From Bathynomus jamesi (taxonomy: Eukaryota; Arthropoda; Malacostraca; Isopoda; Cirolanidae): a stretch of 64,000 bases of DNA. Both the position numbers and the translations under genes were made by a program. Location: NCBI GenBank assembly GCA_023014485.1, contig JAJOZX010009047.1:62001-126000 (forward strand), written 5' to 3'. This document shows positions 47,719 through 59,806 of this stretch, piece after piece (positions within the stretch are counted from its first letter, which is position 1; each line of letters begins with the position of its first letter). The notes under the pieces were generated by a model. That model saw only the letters and a program-made list of their open reading frames with translations. It made no database searches and had not been told where the DNA came from.

Positions 47719-48216
47719 ATTAAGTTTAAAATGAAAGGTGAAGTAATTGAGGAAGCACAAGAGTTTAAGTATTTGGGTCAAATATTTGGGTCCCAGATAT
47801 TTGGGTCAAATATCTGGAACTTATATCTGAGTCATCACCTTGAGTGATGATTCAGATATAAGAAAACAATCTCGAAGCCTTTGTGCTAAAGCGAATATGA
47901 CTATAAGGAACTTTCAGTTCGGTACAAGTGGAGCTAAAGACATTCTTTCATACTTTCTGTAGTAATATATACGGACAGCAACTCTGAGTGAATTATAAAA
48001 AAGGTTCTGGCAGAACCCTAAATTTGCTGTACAACAGATCTTTTAGACTCTTGCATAAATTACCCCCACGAGATGCTCAGCCTCGCAAATGTTTGCTACC
48101 CGCAATGTCCCTAGCTTCCCGAAGGTAACAAGACGTGCTCAATACAGTTTAATGCAAAGAATTAAAAAAGCAACCAACCCGATTATCCAAGCTATCCATA
48201 AGTCCTGCCGTTTATC
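47719..48216 (+). pseudogene. LINE reverse transcriptase C-terminal relic
   Basis: EEAQEFKYLGQIF, then SDIRKQSRSLCAKANMTIRNF and a LLHKLPPRDAQPRKCLLPAMS block, in shifting frames. These match the region after the RT catalytic core in arthropod non-LTR elements. A hAT MITE follows at 48,225, and the relic resumes for a few codons after 48,505. Confidence 0.7.
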
Positions 48217-48224
48217 CTCTAAGC

Positions 48225-48497
48225 CAGTGGTTCCCAAACTTTTCACCACAAAGGACCCCTTTTATTTTTATTTTTTTCCCACGGACCCCATGTTTTTGAA
48301 AGATTCCGTCTACCAAACAAACTGTTTTTATTAACTAATAATTAACTCGTTTTCTCATTTTTCACTATCAAATAAAGGACATATAAGAGAGTATGCAATT
48401 AAAATGCAATTAAAATACGATTTCCATTGGAGCCTCTCGAAATATTGAAAGCTCACGGACCCCCAGGGGCCCGGGGACCCCAGGTTGGGAACCACTG
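48225..48497. mobile_element. hAT MITE, 273 bp
   Basis: TIRs CAGTGGTTCCCAAAC and GGTTGGGAACCACTG, with an 8 bp imperfect target duplication CTCTAAGC/CTCTAAAC at 48,217-48,224 and 48,498-48,505. Non-coding. Inserted in a LINE relic. Confidence 0.9.
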
Positions 48498-48844
48498 CTC
48501 TAAACTATGGAATTCTTGGTACGAAAACGTCTGTCTGTAGCTCCACTTAACTTCGACATTACTGTATTCTTTCTAATCAATTGTATATATTTTATCCTTA
48601 GTATGTGACTTGTCATTGTATTAATAATATTTGTCATATGGACTATAGTCTGCAGATAAACCTTTTCATTTTCATATATAAATATGCGCATATCTAGTTT
48701 CGTATTATTGCAGTAAAATAGTACTATTTTTACTAACTTAAAAGGTCTAAAGATACGTTTACCATCATGGATTGGAGGAAGAATAAGAACATTACTAAGA
48801 ACATGTTTTAATTCATGAAACAGTAACCAATATCACAATAAAAG

Positions 48845-48912
48845 TTCTGGTTCCGGCCGGTTATTTTTCTAAAGTTCCGGCCGGAACAGGAACTTAGTTC
48901 CGGTGCATCCCT
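48845..48912 (-). mobile_element. Terminal fragment of a hAT-type MITE
   Basis: Ends in the complement of TAGGGATGCACCGGAAC with repeated GTTCCGGCCGGAAC. Only one end is present. Confidence 0.55.
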
Positions 48913-49349
48913 AATAATTTCCTTAGTGAGCGGCAGCAAGTCGTTACAATTCAAGGAATATCTTCATCAGTCAGAAGTCATTAGCTCAGGACCACAAGGA
49001 ACAGTATTACTCTTCATAATCATGCTAACTGATATAGATGAGGAAGTTACCAGTGACAGCACAGTAACATCCTTTGCCGATGATCCAAAAATTAGTAGAA
49101 AATATGAAACCTAGAAGATATAGGATCTCTACAAACAGACATGAACAGAATCTACAAATGGTCTGATATCAATAATATGAAATTTAACACTGAAAATGTT
49201 CAACTTTTTAGTTACGGAAGAAAGGAGGACTTAAAATCCATGGAATACTATATTCCAAATGGACAGGAAATTCAGAGAAATTCTAAAGCAAAAGATTTTG
49301 GTGTAATGACTGATGACGCAAAATTTGTAACACAAAATAAGATAGCAGT

Positions 49350-50022
49350 GAAGTAGGGCCCTGCGAATCACAATTATTTTCGAATCGAATCTCGAATCAA
49401 ATCATCCCAAACAATTCAAATCGAGTCGAATCTCGAATCTAATCAAATGTACACACATACTGTAGATTATAGGGTATATATATGTACTGAATTAAGTTTC
49501 AAATTAAACAGAAAATGGTTTCTTTATTTAGAATGTTTCTACACACAATTAGTAATAAGCATAAAATTAATTAAATCATGTTGAGAACAAAGGACAAAGT
49601 AAATCCTTCAAAAAAAAAATGTATTAACCCTCTAACGCCGACTGGGTCGAATACGTACCGTTTCAAATACACGCATTTAGACTTAACCCTACAAAAATGT
49701 TCGGCGTTAAAGGGTTAAGTATTTGATCATCAAGAGGAACAATGGTATTAAAGTATTATAAAAGTGTTATTGCATATGAGATTCGTCTCAGTATATAGAT
49801 TCAATTATAATCTAAGTAAAAAGAAAAGTGTTTATTTACGAAAGGGTTCTTCAAAACATCATCACTGAGGTTGTTTACCCGTCTCAATGGAGATTCGAAA
49901 CTATCGATTCGAAACTATCGATTCGAAACTATCGAATCGGAGCCCAAGCTAGCTAATCAAATCGAATCCTCTCTCCCGATTCGAAATCAAATCGAATCTC
50001 GAAGCTTTGCAGGGCCCTATAG
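49350..50022. mobile_element. hAT-type MITE with TAGGGCCCTGC ends
   Basis: TAGGGCCCTGCGAATC at the left (about 49,350) and GCAGGGCCCTA at the right (about 50,020), flanked by the imperfect 8-mers CAGTGAAG and TAGTAAAG. The interior is rich in TCGAATC, with GATTCGAAACTATC repeated three times at 49,892-49,937. Confidence 0.8.
49624..49718. mobile_element. TTAA-flanked MITE, 95 bp (piggyBac-like)
   Basis: TTAACCCTCTAACGCCGA and its inverse TCGGCGTTAAAGGGTTAA, beginning and ending in TTAA. Nested inside the hAT MITE, which is nested in the LINE relic. Confidence 0.85.
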
Positions 50023-50215
50023 TAAAGAGCAAAAATAATAACTGGGCAGATAGTGAGAACCTTTAAATGAAGGGATAGGAATATAATGATTCCTTTATTG
50101 AAAACACTGATCATACCCAAGTTGGAATACTGCTCGGTCTTAACACCCCCATACAAAAAAGAAGACATTAGTCAACTAGAATGGATTCGGAGAAGTTTCA
50201 CACCATTATTTACAC

Positions 50216-51040
50216 TTGGGAAATTATGAAGGAACTAAATCTTACTTTGAACCACTCAAACAAGAGTGGAAAGTAGAAAAGGAAGAATGTGTCGTGTTCC
50301 CAAATTAAAGGCTAGACAAGGGAACATTGCCTTCTCCTGAAGGCGTTCCAGAATGCATTCCGTAAGACGGTAAGGGTAGCGGAGGGTAGGCGGTCTAGTT
50401 CACAAAGGTTTTGATTAGAATTGGGTGCTGCAAAAGAGTTTTGCGAGAACGACCAATTAAAGACGGAAAATTAAATATTCAAACTTGACCAATTACTATT
50501 AAACGGCTATTATACGGGAATTAAGAGAACAGCGCCAGACTGTTGGAAGGATAGGATTTGGGTTCCTTTCAAGGGATGTAGATTTATGGAGAAAGAGGGT
50601 CTATATGGAATCCTAGAGGGTTAAATGGTGGAGTGGCGGTGGAACGTTAGCGCGGAAGGTGAGCCAAGTAAGAGCATCTGTGAGGTATGTGGTATATGAT
50701 TTGAGCCACATTAGGGGTAAAATCTGAAGGCAGGATCAGTGATGACGTAATAGGTTGGATTCTAAATTAGTAGTAATTAAGAATGTTGAGCTCTCGAAAG
50801 CTCGGAGGTTACAATGTCTGCCTCTGTGCAATGTGGCTCTGAGTTCGCTCCCAGCTTCTGGCATCAGTTAGGATTGGGACGGCTACTCACCCCCACGTAA
50901 TGAATAAATTAACTCCTTAGACACCTTTAATATTTTATTAAAAATGCTGCTGATTCATTGTATATTTTGTCATACGTGAAATCGTTCGAGAAAATTGAAA
51001 TTTTGACGCGCGCGCGCGCACACGCACTTATGTTATATAT
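50216..51040. other. Spacer, no gene recognised
   Basis: The stretch 50,785-50,900 (GAGCTCTCGAAAGCTCGG and GAGTTCGCTCCC) might be SINE-like, but I could not assign it. (CG)n and (CA)n lie at 51,007-51,025. Confidence 0.5.
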
Positions 51041-51042
51041 GT

Positions 51043-51330
51043 TGGGGTAAATGTGATAATTGGTAATTATGCATAATTACCGGTAAATATGCATAATTGA
51101 AAATATCATGACAACCTAACCAATTGTCAAGGGCGTACAGTTGACCTAACCGGGCATTCAATTGACCTAACCTTGAATGCCCTGTTAGGTCAATTGAATT
51201 GAATGCCTTGAATGCCCGGTTAGGTCAACTGTACGCCCTTGACAATTGGTTAGGTAAGTCATGATATTTTCAATTATGCATATTTACCGGTAATTATGCA
51301 TAATTACCAATTTATCACATTTACGCCATT
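51043..51330. repeat. Long inverted repeat (foldback), ~290 bp
   Basis: Arms of ~130-140 bp (TGGTAATTATGCATAATTACC; CAAGGGCGTACAGTTGACC) meet near 51,180 with a short spacer. (TA)n follows at 51,332-51,387. Confidence 0.9.
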
Positions 51331-51334
51331 ATAT

Positions 51335-51379
<45 letters not shown>

Positions 51380-51387
51380 TATATATA

Positions 51388-52571
51388 CAGGGTGTCCCAT
51401 AAGTCCAGCATCATAGGAAAAATAATAAAAAAAAGGCAAAACAAAAGCTTTTAGTTACAGAACGTGCTCAATATGTCCCCATTGTTTTCAATACACAAAT
51501 TCAGACGTGATACCCAGTCAGCAAACACACGGTGAATAATGTCAGGATTAATGGTGTTACATGCCCCAATAATGCGCTGTCGCAAATGTTCAACACCTAA
51601 TTTTCTCTGCGTATACCAGCGCTTTCAAGTGGCCCCAGAGATAAAAATCTAGTGGCGTGAGATCCGGGCTTCTAGCTGGCCATTCCACAGGCCCTCGACG
51701 TCCTATCTAATGACCAGGGAATTGTTGGTACAGGTATTCCCTTACTTGGGTGCTGTAATGTGCAGGAGCGCCGTCTTGCTGGAACCATGTTGGGAAATTT
51801 CCTTCTTCGTTCAAGACACTGAGAAATGCTTCTTCCTTGAGCATACGTAGGTAGGTGCCTCCAGTGACATGTTCAATTGTTCATCAAAAAAGAGGGGGCC
51901 TTTGATGCGATCCTTCCAAATGCCACACCATACCATCACCCGAGATGCACCTTGTTCCTTTGAAGAGGTATACCAGTGAGGGTTGTTTTGAGACCAGTAG
52001 CGGGTGTTCTGTCGATTTACCTCATCATTTCCATAAAAAACAGCCTCGTCATTGAACAAAATGTTGGACGGGAAATTGGCATCCCGAGCATATTGTTCCG
52101 TAGCCCATTCACAAAATTCCATCCGCCGGTCGGGATCATCTTCCCTTAATTTCTGTAGGATCTGAAGTTTATATGGATGCCATTTGTGAGCCTGAAGAAT
52201 GCGATGGATGCTACTTCTCGACACTCCTGTCTCGGCGGACAATCGCCGAAGAGACTTATTGGGACTTCTGTTAAAATGAGCCAGGATAGCAGTCGCTGTA
52301 TCATCGTCAGTGGACCTCCTTGAAGGTCCACTGCGTGGTTTATCTTCTGTGGATCCTGTTTCCTTAAACTTTGCAACAAGTCTGCTAACACAACTCTGTG
52401 TTATTGGCTCGCAGTCTGGATGCAGTCTGTTAAATTCAGCAGCGGCCTCTCTTTGACTCCGATTTCCTGAGTAGAATTATCTGGATTCGTTCTTCCTTGC
52501 TCACAGACATTATGGCCTGTAGAAATAGAAAAATATGAATTTCTCCTATGATGCCGGACTTATGGGACACC

Positions 52572-52574
<3 letters not shown>
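51388..52574 (-). mobile_element. Tc1/mariner element, 1,187 bp, degenerate
   Basis: TIRs of ~30 bp (CAGGGTGTCCCATAAGTCC at both ends, inverted), flanked by TA. It carries a decayed transposase on the minus strand. Confidence 0.95.
51480..52510 (-). pseudogene. DD41D Tc1/mariner transposase, broken
   Basis: In coding order: MSVSKEERIQIILLRKS start near 52,508, an HTH with TGVSRSSIHRIL (about 52,230), ILFNDEAVF (first Asp), WFQQDGAPAHYS (second Asp, about 51,780) and WPARSPDLTPLDFYLWG (third Asp). A spacing of 41 between the last two was counted across an in-frame stop. There are several frameshifts. Same lineage as the intact element at 35,687 but with different TIRs. Confidence 0.85.
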
Positions 52575-52616
<42 letters not shown>

Positions 52617-52617
<1 letters not shown>

Positions 52618-55600
52618 TAGGGTGTGACAGTTGCCCCAACTTTGTCCTACAATGCTGTTCAAATTTTTGGTGTTGCATATTGACATAAAAAATACCCACG
52701 TGCAATATTTTGAAGATTCATGCATATTCGAGTGAGCACCAGCAATTTGAAAAATAGCGATTTTGCTTATACGGCATACGCGCCTATATATGAGATTACA
52801 CAACCATCGTAAGGGATATTAACACAAATCATTTGCCTGTCTTAATTAAAAGCTGTTATCACTAACACAAAAAAGTTAATCATTCTTATTCTCTCATCGT
52901 ACATTAAGGGGTTTTATTATATATTCACAAGGTATTATTTCTCTAGAGCAAGAAACCATGATTTCTGTTCGGAAACAGATGATCGTTTGCACTGATTAGG
53001 AACGCGGAATCTGTCATTTTCAACTACTTGAAGGACTTCTTGAAAGCGCTCCTCATCCCTGGCAACATTAAGAAAGTCATGGCAAAGTTTTACACCACGC
53101 TCTGCAGCCTCATTGACGACCTGAAGTTTGTCCACAACCCGTTTCATGTTCAGGTAGTCGTCATGATCCGCCCATTCACTGGCTGGACTGTGGAGAAACT
53201 GATAGGGCATGCCTAAAATGGTGAAGAACCAGCTTGACTCAGGCCCAATTAGGTCCACCAGGGCAGTGCTACTTTCAGTGCCTTCATGGCAAAGAAGGGC
53301 CTTCCTCATCTCCTCTTTTGTCCTTTCTTGTACTTGGGACGAGAACAAAGCCAGTGGGGCCAACTCCTCAGTTAGGTACCAAGTGTGTCTACCGAGTGCC
53401 ACACGTGCTTTGTCAACTATTGTGGCGTCATATGGGGCAAATTCAGCCAAGGTTTCGACCAAATTCAAGTCATTCAGTGGCGCACTTGCGACTGTGAACA
53501 CAGCAAACCATTCTAACTTGCTGATTTGACTTTTAGTCACAACCTCGGCTTTGGGAAACTGCTCTTTGATCTGGCCTGACAAAAGAACAATCTTGAGGGT
53601 ATAGAGCAGTTTAGCCATCCACCTTGCTTTGTGAAGTGCGCCGGGGTAGACCATTGTGAAGTTTACTGGCTCGGATCCTTTAGTTACAAGCAGCAGACAA
53701 AGCTCTACCAGCTCCTTGTAGTCGCCACGTGTAAATGGTTGGGCTAGAGATTCACGGAAGAAGTCAGCCATCTCCTGCTGGCGCTCCTCAAACACTCCAG
53801 GCATTGCGGGGTAGTAGTATTTCTTTTTTTCATTGTACGCCAGTTGAGAGAAATGGTTCTTGAACCTAGAAATGCAATTATTGGGATTATTGTATTTCGT
53901 ACTAATCTATAATGTTGTTTTAGGGGTATTAAGATTGATATGATCGATCATTTGCTTGGTGTTAGTATATCTTATAAGTCTAATAAAAGAAATTCCACTA
54001 AATTTGTTCATTAGATAATAATATTCCTTATTATTTTGTAAAGCTTATGACTCACCTCTGGAAAACCATTATGTTTGGACTTGAAGAGCCTCCAATTTCA
54101 AGCAATCCAGCAAACACCTAGGATGACTTCGCCCACATGCCTGCGACAGGCGCACCAGAATACGGCACGCTCTAATTCCTTTTGGAGGGAGACGCAAGCA
54201 GCTGTTTTTTGTCCTGAAAAAAAATGTAATTGTAGTTTAAGGCCACCATTTCAGGCACGTGCTTCTTGCAGATTTCTGTTAAATCATTCACTGTATTTGG
54301 TATTAATGTCGTGATAAATTCACGCTGATGTTTGAAATAGGTTTACCTGTATTGGATGAAGTTGTGTCGAAAACCATACCAACGACATTCTGTTCACACT
54401 CCCAATCGACCAGAAGTTGTTTGGTTGCTGTTGATATCAAGTCTCCTTGAACCAGGCCAGCTTTTTGAGTCAAATGCGGAAGAGGTGGGACTCCAAGAAG
54501 CTTTGTGCCATTGACACCAGACACAAGAATGGGCAGGCGGTCATCAGTGCCTTTGGAATCCAGCGTGTCCATAAGTTTACCATCCCAGTGCACCAGTACT
54601 TTGTCTGATGGTTGCCATTCATCCATGATTTTTAAACTTATTTCTGACACGATGGAAGCTCGGTATCGGTGGGCCGTCCTTGCATTTAGACTCAGCTTTG
54701 ATGTATCTCCACCACATGCAGATACAAGGGAGTACACATTTGCACTCAGCTGGGTCGGCGAGATGTTGTTTCGAACACTGCATGAAACAAGTTCTGCCGA
54801 CTTCAGAATATCATGGGGCACAAAATTGAAACTCCCTCTTTCACTGTTCTCCGATGTTTTCTCTTTGGTGCTAATAGGTGAATCAATATCAGCCTGTACA
54901 TTCTCAGTATGATCACATTGCTCTCTCTCTTGTCGCTTCTCTTCTCGCATCTGCCTTTTCTGTCGCTTCTGAACCTTTTCTGTGAGTACTTTGTTTACCC
55001 AAGAGTAGGTAGCTACTCTGTCACTTAGCATGCTTTTCATAAAGAGTATGTCAGTATCGATGGCATCTTGTTCGGCCTGAGTTTTCCCTTTTTTCGCAGC
55101 CGCCATGTCTTTCAACACTGTGTTCTTATAAAATTTCATCGTCAGGCTCAATTCTGATTTAAACTTCATAATTCCAGGATCATCAGCCCGTCTTCTATCC
55201 TCGTTCTTTTTCATAAGCATCATGTAGTCTTTGTCATAGTAAGTTTTAATCACTCGGCCAATATTGTTCCTGCCTGTAATGGTCGGGACATTCGCCTTCT
55301 GGTAATGCAAAAGCACATTGTCAATGGTGGCAGATAAAGCCTGGTCCCAATGCATATCCCGAAGGTTTGCTAACAGACATAGTAAGACCTGCCTATTAGT
55401 TGGCAGTTTGCAGCCCTTTATTTCCTTTTCTTCTTCTCGGGGTACGGTGCCCAATAACATTCTGACATACTCATCATCTTGCCGTGTATCCATGATTAAA
55501 TTCTCTATTCACAACATCAAATCACTGTCAAGGGAAAAAAAGAGCATCATTAAAATTAAATGCAATAAAATAATACGTGGAAAATTTGTGGGTCAGCGTT

Positions 55601-55828
55601 CCAGACCCGGAAATGAAAATCTGATAAAATGTGCTATTTTCACACTTATTTCTGAAGTTCATAAGCTGAAATAGCAATACTTGCTGGTACGACGGTGCTA
55701 GTTCAAACATGCACCGATCTCCAAGAAAATTTACAGGGGTGTTTCCTAGATAAATACACAACACTAAAACTTTGAACAGCATTGTAGGACCATTTTTTAA
55801 TTTTTGGAGGGCAACGGTCACACCCTAA
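52617..55828 (-). mobile_element. DNA transposon T1, 3,212 bp, TTAGGGTG ends
   Basis: Outer inverted ends TTAGGGTGTGAC-GTTGCCC and an inner inverted TCCTACAATGCTGTTCAAA. The flanks are (TA)n, so the target duplication cannot be read. It contains a single three-exon transposase-like gene on the minus strand. It shares end motif, size and protein family with T2 (56,844-60,064). Confidence 0.9.
52935..55493 (-). CDS. T1 transposase, unclassified DDE-like, three exons
   Basis: Exon 1 is 55,493-54,347 (donor CAG|GTAAAC). Exon 2 is 54,213-54,056 (acceptor TTTTTTTCAG, donor GTGAGT). Exon 3 is 53,865-52,935 (acceptor TTTCTAG). The N-terminal half is charged (KRQKRQMREEKRQE). VLVHWDGKLM and VGMVFDTTSSNTG look like the first two catalytic Asp blocks. 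Exon 2 gives a Cys/His motif (CACRRHVGEVIL). Exon 3 has HKARWMAKLLYTLKI and NEAAERGVKL, whose Glu may complete the triad. Parts recall hAT transposases, but I cannot assign a superfamily. Exons look largely open, though exon 2 may hold a shift near 54,110. Confidence 0.65.
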
Positions 55829-55849
55829 TATATATATATAAATGGTCAA

Positions 55850-55985
55850 AACAGCCTAGAAAATTCTTTATTATTAAGCCGACATTTCGGGTTATCGAAA
55901 AACGTATTAATTATCAAAGCATTTCTAAAAATAAATTGTTTGCATGTCCGCGCTGTAAAAGTGGCACTTACATTGGGGTCACAGG
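55850..55985 (-). repeat. 2.1 kb dispersed repeat, copy 3, first segment (inverted)
   Basis: Reverse complement of about 4,545-4,690. The match continues at 60,147, after a hAT-type insertion, and runs to about 60,600 (matching about 4,085-4,540). Confidence 0.88.
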
Positions 55986-56288
55986 CAGTGGTGTACATAA
56001 GGTGGGGGGAATAGGGTACTTAGGCCACCCCCATTGTAAAAATTATTACTACTCTCATTAAAGATATTTGAAAAAGAAAGTTTCCAAAATCGATAACTTT
56101 GCAACATTCACCAGAAAAAACCTCTTGATGTCATGTGGAATTTCATTTATTTCATGGTTACCAGGACATGTTATTAACTTAAAACTCAAAATCAATTTTG
56201 GCTGGCTTAGGAACGTTTATATATGTCTCTATACGTACGATTAATTTGTGCAAATTTAATTATTTGCCCATAAATTGGAAATAAAATA

Positions 56289-56744
56289 CCGGGTGTCCCA
56301 AAATGAATTTAGCAAAAAGGTCAAATAACTTTTTTGGTAATTGAGATAATGAAATAGTTTTTACATGAATACAAGCACTAAACGTATAAGTTTTAGTTTA
56401 CTTTAATTCATTATGGTATTGTTTAGCTTTTCTCAAATTAGTGATAAACTTCTACATGTCGTCCGTCCTTCACTATGATCAATCCTATGCAGCGTTCAAA
56501 TTTTCGAAAAACTTTTTCCAGCACGACTGTAGGGATGGATGTCAGTGCATCAACAATACAATGCTTAAGTTCTTCAATGTCTCTTGGTTTGCTAGTGTAG
56601 ACTTTACGAGTGACAATGAATATTCACAACCACCTAAAAGTTATACGTTTAACCCTTGCATTCGTGTAAAAACCATTTCATTATCTCAATTACCAAAAAA
56701 GTTATTTGACTTTCCTTTTACTATATTCATTTTGGGACACCCGG
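56289..56744 (-). mobile_element. Tc1/mariner MITE, 456 bp, with transposase C-terminal remnant
   Basis: Ends CCGGGTGTCCCAAAATGAA and its inverse, flanked by TA, with inverted arms of ~100 bp. The minus-strand interior (about 56,600-56,450) reads a mariner-type tail ending in FERCIGLIIVKDGRHVEVYH, partly decayed. Confidence 0.88.
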
Positions 56745-56949
56745 TACAACTGAAGCTTTCCAAGATGCAATTCATTTTGATTACAAATCATTCATCATCA
56801 ATTTTGAGCTGACACACACACACACAATAAATATATATGTATATTAGGGTGTTTCATACCTATAGGGTAAAATAAAAATGAGCTTGGAGTTTTAATCCAC
56901 ACGTTTCTCCGTATTCTAAAGAACAAGAAAACACGTTTGTGCAAGTTTG

Positions 56950-59806
56950 AACCAGATCGCGCTGCATTTAGAGGTCCCCAACTTTGACGACTTTTTGTCA
57001 GTTCATTCTCGCCTGCCTGCAGTGAAGACGGTTTTCTCGTCACTTGAGCGGTTCGTGTTGTATAGCCTATTGGACAACTATGGAGGTAATATATATGCTA
57101 CTAATTATCTCATTTTACTGTGGTATTGAAATTTATTATTATTTAATTTCTGTCATTTACTGTGGTAGTGATTTTATTATTAATATTATATGAAATTAAT
57201 TAGTCTGTTGCATATTGGACAACTAAGCTGGTAATATTTATGATACTAATTAATGTAATTTTACTGCGGTATTGAAATTTATTTAATTAATGAATTGTCA
57301 AAGAGAACGTAGTGTACACGTATCAGTTTTATAAATAAAGAAAAGCAGTAACTGGGACTCGAACCAGTGTCATAGCCGTTTGGCGGCATCGCTCAAGTCG
57401 GTGTAAAACAGCACGCTATCCACTCCCTAGATGGTGTAGTGGATAGCGTGCTGTGTACGCCGACTTGAGCGATGCCGCCAAACGGCTATGACACTGGTTC
57501 TAGTCCCAGTTACTGCTTTTCTTTATTTAATTAATGAAATTAATTACGATGTGAAATTATTTCTGTGGAATTATTTAGTTTGTTTTCTTTTCCAGGTGTC
57601 TACCAGAGCGAAAACAGAAGTGTTTCTTATTGGCCAGACGGATGCGAACATCACATCAAGTGGCCTTCCAACTCAGTTGCAAGTACTCAAAAAGTACTTT
57701 TACCACCAAAAGGAGCAAAAATTTGGACGTACTAAATGCCTGAACCTGTGCCTGGATGCCTGTCTCATATTTTGGGAGAGAGCGAGAATCCCCATGATGC
57801 GTCGAGATTCGGCCTTGAGGAAGATGGAATCCTTCTCAAGGAATACGACCGGCTTGTGAAGCACAAGTCACATAAAGCAGAGTCCTTCCGAGTGAAGGAG
57901 GCGATGTTCAAGGAGGCAATAGCGAAGGAGATCATGGACATTGCTCATTCACAGGCTAAGGAAATGATGAAGAATCAGGAGGACATCCACTTTCTCGACA
58001 TGCAGCGTGAAGATCCAAATTCCTGCAGCATGGGGCCCTGTTGACATGAAGCTTCACTATAAGGAGATTAGGAAAAGGAAGAGGCTGGACAAGATTAAGG
58101 AACAACAGGAGAAGGCCAGGAAGGAACAAGGAGCTGCAGAAGATACGGGGGCTTTAGTGATTTCAACTTCGTCAGAGACTGACTCAGATGTCGTTGACCC
58201 AACCGTGGAAGTTTTTCCATCCTCCTCCAAGGGAAATACCAAGAAGCGACGCAGGAATCTGATCTCACAGGATGTGACGACTACCTACGATCGGCTGAAT
58301 ATTTCGTACCGCGATTCAGCTATGTCGTTACGCTGCAGCGGCTAAATCACTAGGTTTTGACTTGGATGAACTGTCCATTTCTGCCAGTACCATGTACCGC
58401 ACACGCAAGGCTCTCAGGAAGGTGGCTGCTGAAAGTTATCAATCCGACGAAGTTTGTCTGGTCAGCCTCTTGTCTTGCATTGGGACGGTAAGCTCCTACT
58501 GAAATGAGCAATGGAAGAGGAGAGCGTTGACGGATCGCCGTCCTCGTCTCTGGCGACGGCAAGGAGAAGTTGCTCGGCGTTCCTAAGGTGACGTCCGGAA
58601 CCGGCGAGAAGATAGCGCGAGTTTGCTTGGATTTGGTCAAGGAACACAGGATGGAAGAGCGCGTGCGGGGACTGTCTTTCGACACGACAGCGTCGAACAC
58701 CGGGATTCATATCGGGGCCTGCGTCCTGATTGAGAAAGGTTGGCAGAGAACTCATGTACTTCCCCTGTCGGCATCACATCTATGAAGTCATCCTCAGCTC
58801 CGTCTTCAAGCGTGCATACGGCCCTTCAAGTGGCCCCGATATACCCGTTTCAAGAGGTTTCAGGCACAACGGAAGTTCATCGACCGGTTGGACGTGCGGC
58901 CGTACGATTTTGCTCAAGTCAATGACTATGAGGGAACTGAGGGAGAAGTCAGTCCTGCTGGTGAGAGGGATGGTGAGCACGTCGCATCAGCGCGATGACT
59001 ACAAGGAACTGCTACAGTTGGTTCTCATCTTCCTGGGAGAAGCAAAAGTGGTGGATTTCCTCTCAGAACCCCTGGCGCTTACCATCACGCTCGATGGATG
59101 GCGATAGCCATCTACTCCTTGAAAGTAATATTACTGAAGAAGCAGTTCAAGATGTCGAGTCACGAGTTGGAAGCTCTGACAGCCGTAGGTCTCTTCGTGT
59201 CCCTCGTCTACATCCGAGGTTGGACTCGTGCTGCAACCTCAAGCAAGGCTGCCGCAGTTGATCTGGAATTTCTGCGTGACGCGGAAGCCTTTGCATGTCG
59301 GGATATTCGTGTGTTAACGCTGCGCAAGAAGCCATGTCTCGACACCTATGGTACATCTCTGAGACTCTTATTGCCATGGCGTTCTTCGACGCAGATGTGG
59401 CAGATGAAGAAAAGGCTCAGATGGTCGTCAGTTTGGGTAAGCCCGCATCGAAAAGGAACTCAAGCGACCCCAAGGGAAGAACGTCAGGAATCTTGCCTCG
59501 AAACACCTGGCGGAGTTCGTGACAGGAAAGACGATGGCTTTCTTCCATGCATTCGACTTGGACACAGAATTCTTGAAAAAGCCAGTTGCCGAGTGGACTG
59601 AAGTAGAGGGCTTCAAAGAAGCAGCGGCAACTGTTAACAAAATCTCTGTCGTCAACGATCGGGCCGAAAGAGCCATCGCGCTCACCAAAGAGTTCAACTG
59701 TTCTCTGACGAAGAACGAAGAGCAGAAGCAGTATTTGCTCAAAACTGTGATGCAGCATAGGGCGAAATACCCGAATAAAACCAAGAAGGATTTCATGGAC
59801 AAATGA
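56950..59806 (+). pseudogene. T2 transposase, relative of T1, frameshifted
   Basis: A short first exon may end at 57,083 (GGAG|GTAATA) and rejoin after TTTTCCAG at 57,595. Blocks in order: a charged linker (KRKRLDKIKEQQEKARKEQG), LHWDGKLLLK (about 58,475), FDTTASNTG (about 58,680), CRHHIYEVIL (about 58,765), RHLWYISETL (about 59,340) and NDRAERAIAL (about 59,665), then a stop at 59,806. Matching blocks occur in T1 in the same order. They are spread over all three frames, so this copy is dead. Confidence 0.8.
57339..57528. repeat. Palindrome of two head-to-head tRNA-like sequences
   Basis: Two ~90 bp arms in inverted orientation. Each carries an A-box-like GTGGATAGCGTGCTG and a B-box GGTTCGAGTCCC (plus-strand copy GGTTCTAGTCCC), then CAGTTACTGCT. 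The spacing between boxes is too long for a normal tRNA. It lies within the predicted intron of T2. Confidence 0.8.

Larger units (their letters stand above)
48916..50215 (+). pseudogene. LINE (CR1/Jockey-like) reverse transcriptase relic, interrupted
   Basis: SGPQGTVL is followed by TSFADDPKIS, the RT catalytic FADD box, then NRIYKWSDINNMKFN. After a MITE at 49,350-50,022 the sequence resumes with MIPLLKTLIIPKLEYCSVL and SQLEWIRRSF. Stops and shifts are present. No endonuclease domain remains. Confidence 0.8.

Noticed and set aside
53028..53529. Plus-strand frames over T1
   Set aside because: Shadows of the minus-strand transposase exon 3.
57430..57520. A tRNA gene on either strand
   Set aside because: A and B boxes exist but their spacing is too long and no cloverleaf closes.
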